A DNA stretch of 59,827 nucleotides, taken from assembly GCA_016872715.1 (NCBI GenBank), contig VGZD01000007.1:1-59827 (forward strand), written 5' to 3'. Numbering within the stretch: position 1 is the first letter of the stretch; every line of letters begins with the position of its first letter. This document shows positions 1-7,958 of the stretch, one piece after another. Made by a program: the position numbers and the translations under genes. The stretch is from Planctomycetota bacterium (GTDB taxonomy: Bacteria; Planctomycetota; UBA1135; GCA-002686595). The notes beneath the pieces are model-generated. The model was given only the letters and a program-made list of their open reading frames with translations, was not told the origin of the DNA and searched no databases.

Positions 1-1
1 C

Positions 2-253
2 GACCTCCCCACCGGCCGCGTTCAGGGGCGCCTCGCGCGGCTCGCGCGCCGCGAGGACGCGCTGGAGTGGCGCGCGGAGCCGCTCGCGGGCATCGCCGCC
101 CGCGGCCTGCTCGTCCCCGACGCCGCAGGCAGCTTCCTCTTGCCGCGCGTGCCGGCCGGCGAAGTGCGGCTGCTGCGCGCGAGCGCCGACAACCCGTCCG
201 ACCTGCGCCGCTTCCAGCTCCCCGAGCGCGCGACCTACGACCTCGACCTGTAG
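2..253 (+). CDS. C-terminal end of a protein with a carboxypeptidase-regulatory-like domain (partial)
   Basis: The frame is open from the window edge and gives 83 residues ending at a TAG stop. The pattern 'GSFLLPRVPAGEVRLLR' resembles the closing strands of carboxypeptidase-regulatory-like (CarboxypepD_reg) beta-sandwich domains, in which a D/G-x-F-x-L-x-x-V-P-x-G segment is followed by an alternating hydrophobic strand. Such domains usually occur as tandem modules in large secreted or outer-surface proteins. The N-terminus and any signal peptide lie outside the window. The family call is inference from one short motif. Confidence 0.5.
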   Translation, partial: DLPTGRVQGRLARLARREDALEWRAEPLAGIAARGLLVPDAAGSFLLPRVPAGEVRLLRASADNPSDLRRFQLPERATYDLDL

Positions 254-279
254 CGCCCATCGGCGAGTTGCACCGGCAC

Positions 280-315
280 AGCGGCGCGCCCTCCCGCGGC
301 GAGGCTCGCGCCGCT
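280..315. terminator. GC-rich hairpin between convergent genes
   Basis: A perfect 9-bp inverted repeat (280-288 with 307-315) has an inner 4-bp pairing (290-293 with 301-304). It lies in the 77-nt gap between two convergent genes, where a bidirectional terminator would be expected. No U-tract follows on either strand, so intrinsic termination is uncertain. Confidence 0.4.
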
Positions 316-330
316 CGGGCGCTCGCCGCC

Positions 331-1104
331 TCAGCCCATCCAGGCGCCGTTGTTCATGTCGAGCGCTTGGCCGGTCACGCCGCGCGCGTCCTTCGAGACG
401 AGCCAGCGCACGAGGCCCGCGACGTCGCGGGGCTCGCTCATGCGCTTGAGCGGAACCGACTGCATCGCGACCTCGAGCGCGCGCTCGTAGCTCACGTCCA
501 TGTCGCGCGCGATGCCCTCCAGACCCGCGCGCGCCATCTCGGTGTTCACCCAGCCGGGGCACACGGCGTTGACCTGCACGCCGCTCGGCGCGAGCTCGGC
601 CGCGAGCGCGCGCACGAGGCCGAGCAGCGCGCTCTTGGACGCGCAGTAGCCGCTGTAGTTGGCCACTCCGATGCGCGCGAGGATCGAGGCGATCACGACG
701 AAGTGGCGCGGCGCGCCATGGGGCGCGAGGTGGCGCTGCGCGGCGCGCAGACACGAGTAGGTCCCGACGAGGTTGGTCGCCACGAGATCGTCGAAGCGAT
801 CCTTCGGCCCCGCGGCATTGGGACCGCCGATGCCGGAATTGGCGACGAGCACGTGCACCGGCCCAAACCGTGCGGCCGCGGCGGCGAAGGCGCGGTCGAC
901 GAGCTTGCGCTCGCGGATGTCGCAAGCGATCGACTGCGCCTTGGCGCCGCGCGCGCGGGCGAGCCGCGCGGTGGCCTCGAGTCGCTCGACGTCGCGCGCG
1001 AGCAGCGTGAGCGACGTGCCCTTGCCCGCGAGTCCGAGCGCGATGGCGCGACCGATGCCGGTGCCGGCCCCGGTGACGACGAGGTGGCGCGCTGCCTTGG
1101 TCAT
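331..1104 (-). CDS. Short-chain dehydrogenase/reductase (SDR family)
   Basis: A 257-residue classical SDR, normal length for the family. The N-terminal Rossmann motif TGxxxGIG is at residues 11-18, followed by NSG near residue 90, a catalytic Ser in 'VIASIL' and the YxxxK pair in 'YCASK', then 'CPGWVNTEM'. It should catalyse NAD(P)H-dependent oxidation or reduction of a hydroxyl/keto group in the cytoplasm. The sequence alone does not set the substrate; 3-oxoacyl and sugar reductases share this architecture. It starts 16 nt after the thioredoxin reductase gene on the same strand, so the two are probably co-transcribed. Confidence 0.85.
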   Translation of the reverse strand: MTKAARHLVVTGAGTGIGRAIALGLAGKGTSLTLLARDVERLEATARLARARGAKAQSIACDIRERKLVDRAFAAAAARFGPVHVLVANSGIGGPNAAGPKDRFDDLVATNLVGTYSCLRAAQRHLAPHGAPRHFVVIASILARIGVANYSGYCASKSALLGLVRALAAELAPSGVQVNAVCPGWVNTEMARAGLEGIARDMDVSYERALEVAMQSVPLKRMSEPRDVAGLVRWLVSKDARGVTGQALDMNNGAWMG

Positions 1105-1120
1105 GGCCCGCGACGCGCGC

Positions 1121-2059
1121 TCAGTGCGCGCCTTGGCGCTCGAGCCAGCGCTCGGCGTCGATCGCGGCCATGCAGCCCATGCCGGCCGCCGTCACCGCCT
1201 GTCGGTAGGTCTTGTCCGCGACGTCACCGGCCGCGAACACGCCTTCGACCGACGTGTACGTGCCCGAGTGCACCTCGAGGTAGCCGGTCTCGTCGGTGTC
1301 GAGCACGCCCTCGAACAGTTCCGTGTTCGGCTTGTGGCCGATCGCCACGAACACGCCGTCGGTCTGCTCGACCGAGAGCGCTCCCGTGCGCGTGTCCTTG
1401 ACGCGCACCGAATCGACCTTGCCCTTCTCGTTGGCGAGGATCTCGACGATCTCCTTGTTCAGCAGCCACGCGATCTTGGGATTCGCCTTGGCGCGGTCGA
1501 GCATGATGCGCGAGGCGCGGAACTCGTCGCGGCGGTGCACCACGGTCACCTTCGCGCACATGCGCGTCAGGTAGTTGGCCTCCTCCATCGCGGTGTCGCC
1601 GCCACCGACGATCAGCACTTGCTTGCCCTTGAAGAAGGAACCGTCGCAGGTCGCGCAGGCCGACACGCCATGGCCCATGAGGCGCGTCTCGCTCTCGATG
1701 CCGAGCAGCTTGGCGCTCGCGCCCGTGCAGATGATGACCGCCTTGGCGCGGTACTCGTTGAAATCAGTCCACAGCGTGAACGGGCGCTTGGAAACATCGA
1801 TCTTGACCACCTGCTCGAACACGATCTCCGTGCCAAAGCGCGCGGCCTGCTCCTTGAACTCCTCCATCATCTTCGGGCCTTCGACGCCCTTGGGATAGCC
1901 GGGATAGTTCTCGACGTCGGTCGTGATCGTCAACTGGCCGCCCGGTTGCATGCCCTCGAAGAGCAGCGGCTTGAGGTTGGCGCGCGCGGTGTAGATGGCG
2001 GCCGTGTAGCCGGCCGGGCCGGAACCGATGATGATGACGTCGCGGACTTCGGAGCTCAT
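1121..2059 (-). CDS. trxB: Thioredoxin-disulfide reductase
   Basis: A 312-residue FAD/NADPH flavoprotein, the usual bacterial TrxB length. Residues 8-16 carry the FAD-binding GxGxxG ('IIGSGPAGY'), the redox-active CATC is at Cys135/Cys138, an NADPH-binding 'GGGDTAMEEA' follows, and the C-terminal FAD motif is 'FAAGDVADKTYRQ'. It reduces thioredoxin with NADPH in the cytoplasm. The frame stays open upstream to 2596, but homology begins at 'MSSEVRDVII', so the ATG at 2059 is chosen. No thioredoxin gene lies in the window. It is divergent from the IMPase-like gene across 52 nt and probably heads an operon with the SDR gene. Confidence 0.95.
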   Translation of the reverse strand: MSSEVRDVIIIGSGPAGYTAAIYTARANLKPLLFEGMQPGGQLTITTDVENYPGYPKGVEGPKMMEEFKEQAARFGTEIVFEQVVKIDVSKRPFTLWTDFNEYRAKAVIICTGASAKLLGIESETRLMGHGVSACATCDGSFFKGKQVLIVGGGDTAMEEANYLTRMCAKVTVVHRRDEFRASRIMLDRAKANPKIAWLLNKEIVEILANEKGKVDSVRVKDTRTGALSVEQTDGVFVAIGHKPNTELFEGVLDTDETGYLEVHSGTYTSVEGVFAAGDVADKTYRQAVTAAGMGCMAAIDAERWLERQGAH

Positions 2060-2098
2060 GGGAGGTCCCCGGAAGCGCGAAGGCCGAGCCGGGCTCGG

Positions 2099-2104
2099 TA
2101 TCCT
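2099..2104 (+). promoter_or_regulatory. Putative leaderless-type -10 element (TATCCT)
   Basis: A TANNNT hexamer ends 7 nt before the ATG at 2112. That spacing would put the transcription start on or next to the start codon. The same motif and spacing occur upstream of three other unit-first genes (7901 minus, 16515 plus, 55054 plus). No -35 element is recognisable. Confidence 0.5.
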
Positions 2105-2111
2105 ACGCAGG

Positions 2112-3155
2112 ATGGAAGCCGATATCGAGCCGAGCGGGAGCGAGCAGCGTTGGACTCCGCGGCTGCTCGAAATGTGCGCGGAAATCCGCGCGCAGGCTCG
2201 CGCCACCATGCGCGAGGCGGTCGAGACGCTCGACCTCGACTCGGCCGCCCGAGCGGTCCGCCAAGGGGCGGGCGACGTCACGTACGCACTGGACGCGCGC
2301 GTCGAAGCGACGATCGAGCGCTGGACCGAGCGCGTCGCGCGCACGCAGGCGCTCTCGGTGCTCACGGAGGACTCCGGCTGGCGCCACTTCGGCCCCGACG
2401 GCAGCGGCGGCGTCCGCGAGCTCGCGGGCTTCGACCACGGCGGGCCGCGCATCGCGCTCGATCCGATCGACGGCACGCGCAACCTGATGTGCGACCTGCG
2501 CTCGGCGTGGACCGTGGTCTCGTTCGCGCCGCCGGGCTCGACCGCGCCGCGGCTGCGCGACGTTGCGCTGGGAATCGTGAGCGAAATCCCGGACACGCGC
2601 GGCGGCCGCTATCGACGCCTCGCGGCCGTGCGCGGCCAAGCCTGCAGCTTCGAGGAACGCGAGCTGGGCGACGACGCGCTCGTGCGCTCGCGCTCCCTCG
2701 CGGCCGACGACGACGCGCGCGTCGACCATGGGTACTTCCCGATCTTCCGCTACTCGCCCGACCAGCGGCCCGCGCTCGCACGCATCGAGGCGGACTTCAC
2801 CGAGCGCCTGCGCGTGCACGAGGGCGCCAATTTGCGCCACTTCTTCGACGACCAGTACATCTCGAACGCCGGACAGCTGTTCCTGCTCGCGATCGGCACC
2901 TACCGCATGATCGCGGACGTGCGCGGCTGGCTCGCGCAGCGCATGGGACGCACCACCGTCAACTCGCATCCCTACGACGTCGCCGGGGCGATCCTCTGCG
3001 CGCGTGCGGCGGGCTGCATCGTCGAGGGTCCGCTCGCCGCGGAGCTCGACTTCGAGCTCGACGTCGTGACGCCCGTCGACTTCGTGGGGTTCACCAACGC
3101 CGCGACCGCCGCGCGCATCCGCCCGCACCTCGAAGCCGCGCTGCGCGCTACTTGA
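2112..3155 (+). CDS. Inositol-monophosphatase-like phosphatase (FIG superfamily)
   Basis: A 347-residue protein with the metal-binding signature of the inositol monophosphatase/FBPase superfamily: Glu-Asp at residues 86-87 ('LTEDSG') and D-P-I-D-G-T at 117-122, followed by Arg123-Asn124. The distal 'YDVAGAILCARAAGC' matches the family's W/Y-D-x-A-x-x-x-x-x-x-x-A-G helix. It should dephosphorylate a phosphorylated small molecule (inositol phosphate, sugar bisphosphate or PAP) with Mg2+. It is longer than typical SuhB (about 270) through inserts after residue 150 and near 210-250, so the substrate is open. Its 3' end overlaps the convergent SGNH gene by 8 nt. Confidence 0.8.
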   Translation: MEADIEPSGSEQRWTPRLLEMCAEIRAQARATMREAVETLDLDSAARAVRQGAGDVTYALDARVEATIERWTERVARTQALSVLTEDSGWRHFGPDGSGGVRELAGFDHGGPRIALDPIDGTRNLMCDLRSAWTVVSFAPPGSTAPRLRDVALGIVSEIPDTRGGRYRRLAAVRGQACSFEERELGDDALVRSRSLAADDDARVDHGYFPIFRYSPDQRPALARIEADFTERLRVHEGANLRHFFDDQYISNAGQLFLLAIGTYRMIADVRGWLAQRMGRTTVNSHPYDVAGAILCARAAGCIVEGPLAAELDFELDVVTPVDFVGFTNAATAARIRPHLEAALRAT

Positions 3156-4272
3156 GGCTTGCGAAGTGACTGGCGAGCGCGCGCGAGGCGAACTCCGCGC
3201 CCGCGACGCTCAGGTGGCCGGAGTCGAGGAAGCTCTCGGAGCGGTACAGCACGCTCTTGTCCTGCACGAAGAGATCGCCGAGCGAGCGATAGAACTCGAC
3301 CTGCGCGGGCCGCAGTGGACGACCGCGGAAGTTGGGCTGGTCGAGGAACACGAGCCGGATGCCGTGCGCGCGGCACAGCCGCGCGAGCTTCTCCGCGTAC
3401 AGGCGCGTCACTCGGAAGCGCGCGGGATTCGCGAATTCGTCGGGGCCCTTCCATTCGGCCGCGAGCGCCTTCTCGTAGCTCACCAGCGCGGCCTGCTTTT
3501 CGACGCTGCGGCGGGCCTCGATGCCCTCCGCGCTGTCGAGCTCGATGCGGAAGTACCCGCGCTCCTCGACCTGCCGAGCGATCTCGGCGCGCATCTGGGG
3601 CTCACCCGGCATCCAGTACGGGCTCTCCCCGCGCTCGAGCGCGAGGTTGGCGAGCGTCCGCACGCAATCCTCCGACCCGCGGCCGAGCACGTCGAGCGCG
3701 AGGTCGGCGTTGAGCTGCGCGACGGACCACGCTCGGAAGATCCCGCCCACGTCGAAGCCCGCGCCCGACTTCTCGATGCGCACGAATTCCTTGCCGTCCA
3801 AGAACGCGTAGGGCCGCTCCCACGCCAGCGCGAGCGCGTCGCGCGGCTCGCCAAAGCGCGTCAGCGTCTTGTGCGGGAACTCGGGCACGTCGGAGAGCAC
3901 GCCGCATTCCACGTAGACGACGCGCGGCGCGCCGTGGTGCGCGAGCCAACGCTCGAGCGTCAGATACGAAATGTGGCGCGCGTTGCCGAAGGTCGCGAGG
4001 TTGACGGAGCGCACGTCGCGGCCGAGCAGTTCGGTCGCGCGCTGATCGAAGAGCGCGGGAATGACCCCGCGCGCCGTCTGGGAACTGCCGACGAAGACCA
4101 CCTCGGCGTCGCGCTCGTCGCGCACGAGCTCGCGCAGCGTCGCGTGCCGTGCGTCGGCGCACAATCCCAGCTCGAAGCGCTGCGAGACGGCCAGCGCCAG
4201 CGCGCAGAACACGAGGAACCACAGCCCTGTGAGCGAGCTTTTCGAACGCAGCGGGGAGCTATGAGCGTCCAT
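3148..4272 (-). CDS. SGNH-hydrolase-like, membrane-anchored partner of an O-acyltransferase (AlgX/DltD-like role)
   Basis: A 374-residue protein with one N-terminal membrane segment (about residues 14-30) and an extracytoplasmic domain. A 'VVFVGSSQT' block at residues 58-66 stands where SGNH enzymes have the nucleophile-containing GDS block. The C-terminal 'DSGHLSVAGA' supplies an Asp-x-x-His dyad, and 'RLVFLDQPNF' fits the core strand. Such proteins accept acyl groups delivered by MBOAT proteins and transfer them to a polysaccharide. The start ATG overlaps the upstream MBOAT stop by one base (TGATG), which supports coupled translation and a shared job. The exact acceptor is unknown. Confidence 0.75.
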   Translation of the reverse strand: MDAHSSPLRSKSSLTGLWFLVFCALALAVSQRFELGLCADARHATLRELVRDERDAEVVFVGSSQTARGVIPALFDQRATELLGRDVRSVNLATFGNARHISYLTLERWLAHHGAPRVVYVECGVLSDVPEFPHKTLTRFGEPRDALALAWERPYAFLDGKEFVRIEKSGAGFDVGGIFRAWSVAQLNADLALDVLGRGSEDCVRTLANLALERGESPYWMPGEPQMRAEIARQVEERGYFRIELDSAEGIEARRSVEKQAALVSYEKALAAEWKGPDEFANPARFRVTRLYAEKLARLCRAHGIRLVFLDQPNFRGRPLRPAQVEFYRSLGDLFVQDKSVLYRSESFLDSGHLSVAGAEFASRALASHFASLK

Positions 4273-5726
4273 CAGAACTGGAAGTAGATGAACGGAGCCT
4301 TGGCGTAGGAGAGCGCGCCGAGCGTGCCCGCGAACAGGCACAGACACAGACCCTGCGCGAAGGCGGGCAGCGCCAGCCAGCGCGCTCGCAGCACCTCATG
4401 GGGCCACGCGCGCGGCGTGAAGTGCACGAGCGCGGCGACGCACAGCGCGGCGAGGCCCGCGGTGGACGCCGCCGCAGCTCCCGTACCCGGAGCGAGCGTG
4501 CAGAGCAGGCGCAGCATCTCGAGCGAGCCCGCGAGGTCGCGATTGCCTTCCGCGAGCGTTCCGTTGCGGAAGAACAGCATGCTGAACGCGACCATGCCGA
4601 ACACGCCGGCGCGCCGGGCCACGCGCTCGAGGAGGGAACCTGACGCGCGCTCCGCGCGCCTCGCAGGCGTGAGAAACGCCGCACCCACGAACGTGAACAC
4701 GCCGTGCATGAGGCCCCAGATCACGTAGTTCCAGCCCGCTCCGTGCCACAGGCCCGTGAGCAGCAGCGTGCCCATCAGGTTGCGCAGGAACTCGAGCCGG
4801 TGCGCGCCGCGACCTCCGAGTGGGACGAACACGTAGTCGCGAAACCAACTGGAGAGCGACATGTGCCAGCGGCGCCAGAAGTCGCTGATCGACTGCGCTA
4901 GGAACGGGCGCTCGAAGTTCTCGCACAGCTCGAAGCCCAGACAGGCCGCGGCTCCGATGGCGACATCCGAGTAGGCCGAGAAATCGAGGTAGAACTGGAA
5001 CAGCGCTCCACTGCATCCCAGCGCGATGCCCTGCGCGCCGTGCGCCGCTGGATCGGCGAACACGGGGTCGACCAGATGCTTGCCGATCACGTCGGCGAGC
5101 AGCACCTTCTTCGCGAGTCCCGCGACCATGCGATACAGCCCGCGAGCGACGCGGCCTTCGTCGTGACGGGCGGGAGCGTCGAGCTGCGGGAGGAAGTCCG
5201 CCGCGCGCACGATCGGGCCGGCGACGAGCTGCGGGAAGAAGCTCACGAACAGCAAGAAGTCGAGCGGCGTGCGCGCCGGCGCGAGCTGGCGGCGGTAGAT
5301 GTCGATCGTGTAGGAGAGCGTCTGAAAGGTGTAGAAGCTGATGCCCGCGGGCAGCACGATGTCCCACGGCACGAAGGTCGACGCGCGCTCGAAGCCAGCG
5401 GCGGCCAGTCCGCGCGCGACGTTCTCGGCGAAGAAGTTGAAGTACTTGAAGTAGCCGAGCAGTCCGAGGTTGCCGAGCAGGGAAACGGCCAGCCACGCGC
5501 GCCGCACGCGCGGACGTTCGCTGCGGTGGATCGCGCCGCCGCAGATCCAGTCGAGCGCGACCGAGACCAGAATCAGGCCCAGAAACTTGACGTTCCAGCC
5601 CGCGTAAAAGACGCAGCTTCCGAACACGAGCCAGACGATGCTCGCGGTGCGCTGGCGCGCGAGTGCCCAGTACGAGAAGTACACGAGCAGAAAGAAGCAC
5701 ACGAACTCGGTCGAGTTGAACGCCAT
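4272..5726 (-). CDS. AlgI-like membrane-bound O-acyltransferase (MBOAT)
   Basis: A 484-residue polytopic protein of normal AlgI/DltB-group length. Hallmarks in order are 'GYFKYFNFF', 'AGISFYTFQTLSYTIDIYR', 'FFPQLVAGPI', 'DFWRRWHMSLSSWFRDYVF' and 'LTGLWHGAGWNYVIWGLMHG', which contains the catalytic His region. It should move acetyl groups across the inner membrane for O-acetylation of an exopolysaccharide or wall glycan. The start 'MAFNSTEF' at 5726 fits the family; the longer open frame upstream encodes the neighbour's antisense. It is followed by the SGNH-like partner and lies 25 nt after the molybdopterin-domain gene. No alginate or cellulose synthase gene is present nearby. Confidence 0.92.
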   Translation of the reverse strand: MAFNSTEFVCFFLLVYFSYWALARQRTASIVWLVFGSCVFYAGWNVKFLGLILVSVALDWICGGAIHRSERPRVRRAWLAVSLLGNLGLLGYFKYFNFFAENVARGLAAAGFERASTFVPWDIVLPAGISFYTFQTLSYTIDIYRRQLAPARTPLDFLLFVSFFPQLVAGPIVRAADFLPQLDAPARHDEGRVARGLYRMVAGLAKKVLLADVIGKHLVDPVFADPAAHGAQGIALGCSGALFQFYLDFSAYSDVAIGAAACLGFELCENFERPFLAQSISDFWRRWHMSLSSWFRDYVFVPLGGRGAHRLEFLRNLMGTLLLTGLWHGAGWNYVIWGLMHGVFTFVGAAFLTPARRAERASGSLLERVARRAGVFGMVAFSMLFFRNGTLAEGNRDLAGSLEMLRLLCTLAPGTGAAAASTAGLAALCVAALVHFTPRAWPHEVLRARWLALPAFAQGLCLCLFAGTLGALSYAKAPFIYFQF

Positions 5727-5751
5727 GGATCCCCGCGCGCGGGGGACCGTA

Positions 5752-6312
5752 TCACGACAGGCGCTCCTCCTTCCACGGATCGCCGCGCGGATGGAACCCG
5801 CGGCGCTCCCAGAAACCGGGCCGCTCTTCGGCGTGCAGCTCGAGCGAGCGCAGCCACTTGACCGACTTCCAGCCGTAGCGGGCGGGCACGAGCAGGCGCA
5901 AGGGACCACCGTGCTCCAGCGCCACGGTCTCGCCCGCGAGCGCCGTGGCGAGCAGGACATCGGGCTCGAGGGCGTCCGAGAGCGCGAGCGAGGCGTCGTA
6001 GCGCAGGCCATCGGAGGCTCGCACGAAGCGCGCGCTCACCCTCGGCGCCGCCACCGCGAGGACGTCGCACAGCCGTGCGCCGCGCCAGCGCAGCTTGCGC
6101 ACGCTCCAGCCCGCGGCCGCGTGAAAATCCGCCTCGATCTCGACCGTCGAGATCGCGCGCAGCTCCCTGAGGGTGAACACGCGCGGACGGTCGAGCTCGC
6201 CCGTGAGCGAGAGCGACCACGCCGAGCCGTCGAAGGGCGGCGGCTCCCCCACGTGGCGCACCGGCAAGCGAGCGACCTCGCGCTGACCGGGCGGCAGGGC
6301 CGACGGGCTCAT
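5752..6312 (-). CDS. Oxidoreductase molybdopterin-binding domain protein lacking the Mo-ligand cysteine
   Basis: A 186-residue, single-domain protein of the sulfite-oxidase molybdopterin fold (Oxidored_molyb). It shows the family layout 'FTLRELRAI...VEIEADFH', 'GWSVRKLRWRGARLCDVL' and 'YGWKSVKWLRSLEL'. Family members with this layout normally read F-H-C-V-T-x-W, with the cysteine coordinating molybdenum. Here residues 63-69 read F-H-A-A-A-G-W, so Ala65 replaces the cysteine. There is no signal peptide or haem domain. The ATG at 6312 overlaps the stop of the histidine kinase (ATGA). It may be a non-redox ligand-binding protein or an atypical enzyme; this is inference. Confidence 0.75.
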   Translation of the reverse strand: MSPSALPPGQREVARLPVRHVGEPPPFDGSAWSLSLTGELDRPRVFTLRELRAISTVEIEADFHAAAGWSVRKLRWRGARLCDVLAVAAPRVSARFVRASDGLRYDASLALSDALEPDVLLATALAGETVALEHGGPLRLLVPARYGWKSVKWLRSLELHAEERPGFWERRGFHPRGDPWKEERLS

Positions 6313-7901
6313 GGCACCTTCGGCGAGGGGGCGACCGGCAAGACGACGCGCACACGCGTGCCCTTGCCCACCGCGCTCTCCACGAACAGCGCGCCCTTGT
6401 GCTTGCGGACGATCCCGATCACCGCCGACAGCCCCAGCCCGCTGCCCGTGAACTTCGTGCTGAAGAACGGATCGAGGATGCGCACGAGCACGGTGGGCTC
6501 GATGCCGCAGCCCGAGTCGGCGATTTCGAGCACCAGATACTCGCCACAGGGAAGGCTGGGCGCGAAGGCCGCGCGCGCGAAGTCGTTCGCGTCGAAGTGC
6601 TCGGCGCGCGTGACGATCCTCACGACGCCGCCCTCGGGACCGAGCGACTCGAGCGCATTGCGCACGAGGCTCTGCGTGACCTGCACGACGGCCCCCTGAT
6701 CCGCGAGCAGCGCCGGGAGCTCGCGGGCGAGGTCGCGCTCGAGCTTCACGTGCGCCTCGGGCGCGGTCCCCAGACCCTCGAGCGCCTCGCGCACCGTGTC
6801 GGAGAGGTGAATGCGGCGCACGGCGGAGATGTTCGAGCCCGCGTAGCTCAACATCTGCTGGCACAGCATCGTTGCGCGCGAGGACGCCTGCAGGATGCGC
6901 TCCATCTGGCGCGCGAGAGCGCTGCCCTGTGCGGCGGACATCGAAGCGAGCTCGGCGCTGCCGATGATGCTCGTCAGCAGGTTGTTGAAGTCGTGGGCGA
7001 TGCCTCCCGCGAGCACGCCGAGACTCTCGAGGCGCTGGACCTCCTGCACGCGGTGCTCGAGCGAGCGTCGCTCCTCGTTCGCCCGCACGCGCAAGGTGAC
7101 GTCCTCGATCCCGTGCAAGAGCCCCACGCGCGTGTTCGAGTCGTCGACGATCGGTCGCACCACGCAGCGCAGCGTCCGTCCGTCGCTGACGCGGAACTCG
7201 CGCTCGAGCGCCGTCCCGTGGCCGAGTCGGCGACAGGCCTGCTCGAACTCGTTCCACAGCTCGGCGTCGAGCACCAGACCCGCGATGTGCTGGTACAGCT
7301 CGCTCGCCGCCAGTCGCCCCTGCCGCAGCGGTTCCTCGAGCGCGCCGAGCGCGAGCACCTCGAGCAGCGGGGCATTGAAGCGCAGCACGCGTCCGAAGCC
7401 GTCCTCGCTCACGAACAGCCCCGCCGGCAGGCTGTCGATCGTGGCCTTGAGCAGCGCTTCGCGTCGGCGCAGCTCGTGCAGCGCCTCGCGCTCGCGCGTG
7501 ACGTCGCGCAGCGTGGCGAGCGCGGCGCGCGGCTTGCCCTCGGCGCGCGGCAAGAGTCGCGAGCTCACTTGGATCCACGCCAAGTCGCCCGCGGCACGGT
7601 GCACGCCCATCAACACGCTAGCCTGCGCGGCGCCGGTGCGGAGCGTCACCATGGCGGGGTGCTCCTCGAAGGGAAACGGCGTTCCGTCGGCGCGCACGCA
7701 GCGCCAACGTGGATCGAGCTCCGCACGTCGGCTGAGCTGCTCGCCGGTGAGCCCGAGGATGCGCTCCGCGGATGGATTCCAGAACACGACCGCACCGCTC
7801 TCTTCTTGAACGACGAGCCCCTCGCCCATCGCGTCCAGCGTCGTGCGCAGGTCCTCGACCGTAGCCAGCGGCTGCAGTCCGTCCACGTCCATCGCGCTCA
7901 T
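6309..7901 (-). CDS. PAS-PAS hybrid-less sensor histidine kinase
   Basis: A 530-residue soluble kinase. There are two PAS-like domains (about 15-135 and 145-270), a short coiled linker, a HisKA dimerisation helix with the phospho-acceptor His303 in 'GGIAHDFNNLLTS', and a HATPase_c domain with the N box 'SLVRNALES', G1 'EIADSGCGIEP', F box 'DPFFSTK' and G2 'GSGLGLS'. No transmembrane segment or receiver domain is visible, so it senses a cytoplasmic signal and its partner regulator lies elsewhere. The 'AHDFNNLL' type is common in NtrB-like kinases. It overlaps the molybdopterin-domain gene by 4 nt and may head a transcript that includes the O-acyltransferase genes. Confidence 0.9.
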   Translation of the reverse strand: MSAMDVDGLQPLATVEDLRTTLDAMGEGLVVQEESGAVVFWNPSAERILGLTGEQLSRRAELDPRWRCVRADGTPFPFEEHPAMVTLRTGAAQASVLMGVHRAAGDLAWIQVSSRLLPRAEGKPRAALATLRDVTREREALHELRRREALLKATIDSLPAGLFVSEDGFGRVLRFNAPLLEVLALGALEEPLRQGRLAASELYQHIAGLVLDAELWNEFEQACRRLGHGTALEREFRVSDGRTLRCVVRPIVDDSNTRVGLLHGIEDVTLRVRANEERRSLEHRVQEVQRLESLGVLAGGIAHDFNNLLTSIIGSAELASMSAAQGSALARQMERILQASSRATMLCQQMLSYAGSNISAVRRIHLSDTVREALEGLGTAPEAHVKLERDLARELPALLADQGAVVQVTQSLVRNALESLGPEGGVVRIVTRAEHFDANDFARAAFAPSLPCGEYLVLEIADSGCGIEPTVLVRILDPFFSTKFTGSGLGLSAVIGIVRKHKGALFVESAVGKGTRVRVVLPVAPSPKVP

Positions 7902-7908
7902 CGCTCGG

Positions 7909-7914
7909 ATCCTA
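7909..7914 (-). promoter_or_regulatory. Putative leaderless-type -10 element (TAGGAT)
   Basis: On the minus strand TAGGAT is followed by exactly 7 nt and then the ATG of the histidine kinase at 7901. It matches the TANNNT-N7-start arrangement seen at three other gene starts in the window. It lies in the 57-nt gap after the ABC permease gene. Confidence 0.5.
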
Positions 7915-7958
7915 GCACCGCGGGCGCGCGCTCGCCTTCGCTCGGCGCCGAGCGTGGC

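Noticed and set aside
2060..2596. N-terminal extension of thioredoxin reductase
   Set aside because: The frame is open but is antisense to the IMPase-like gene. TrxB homology begins exactly at 2059.
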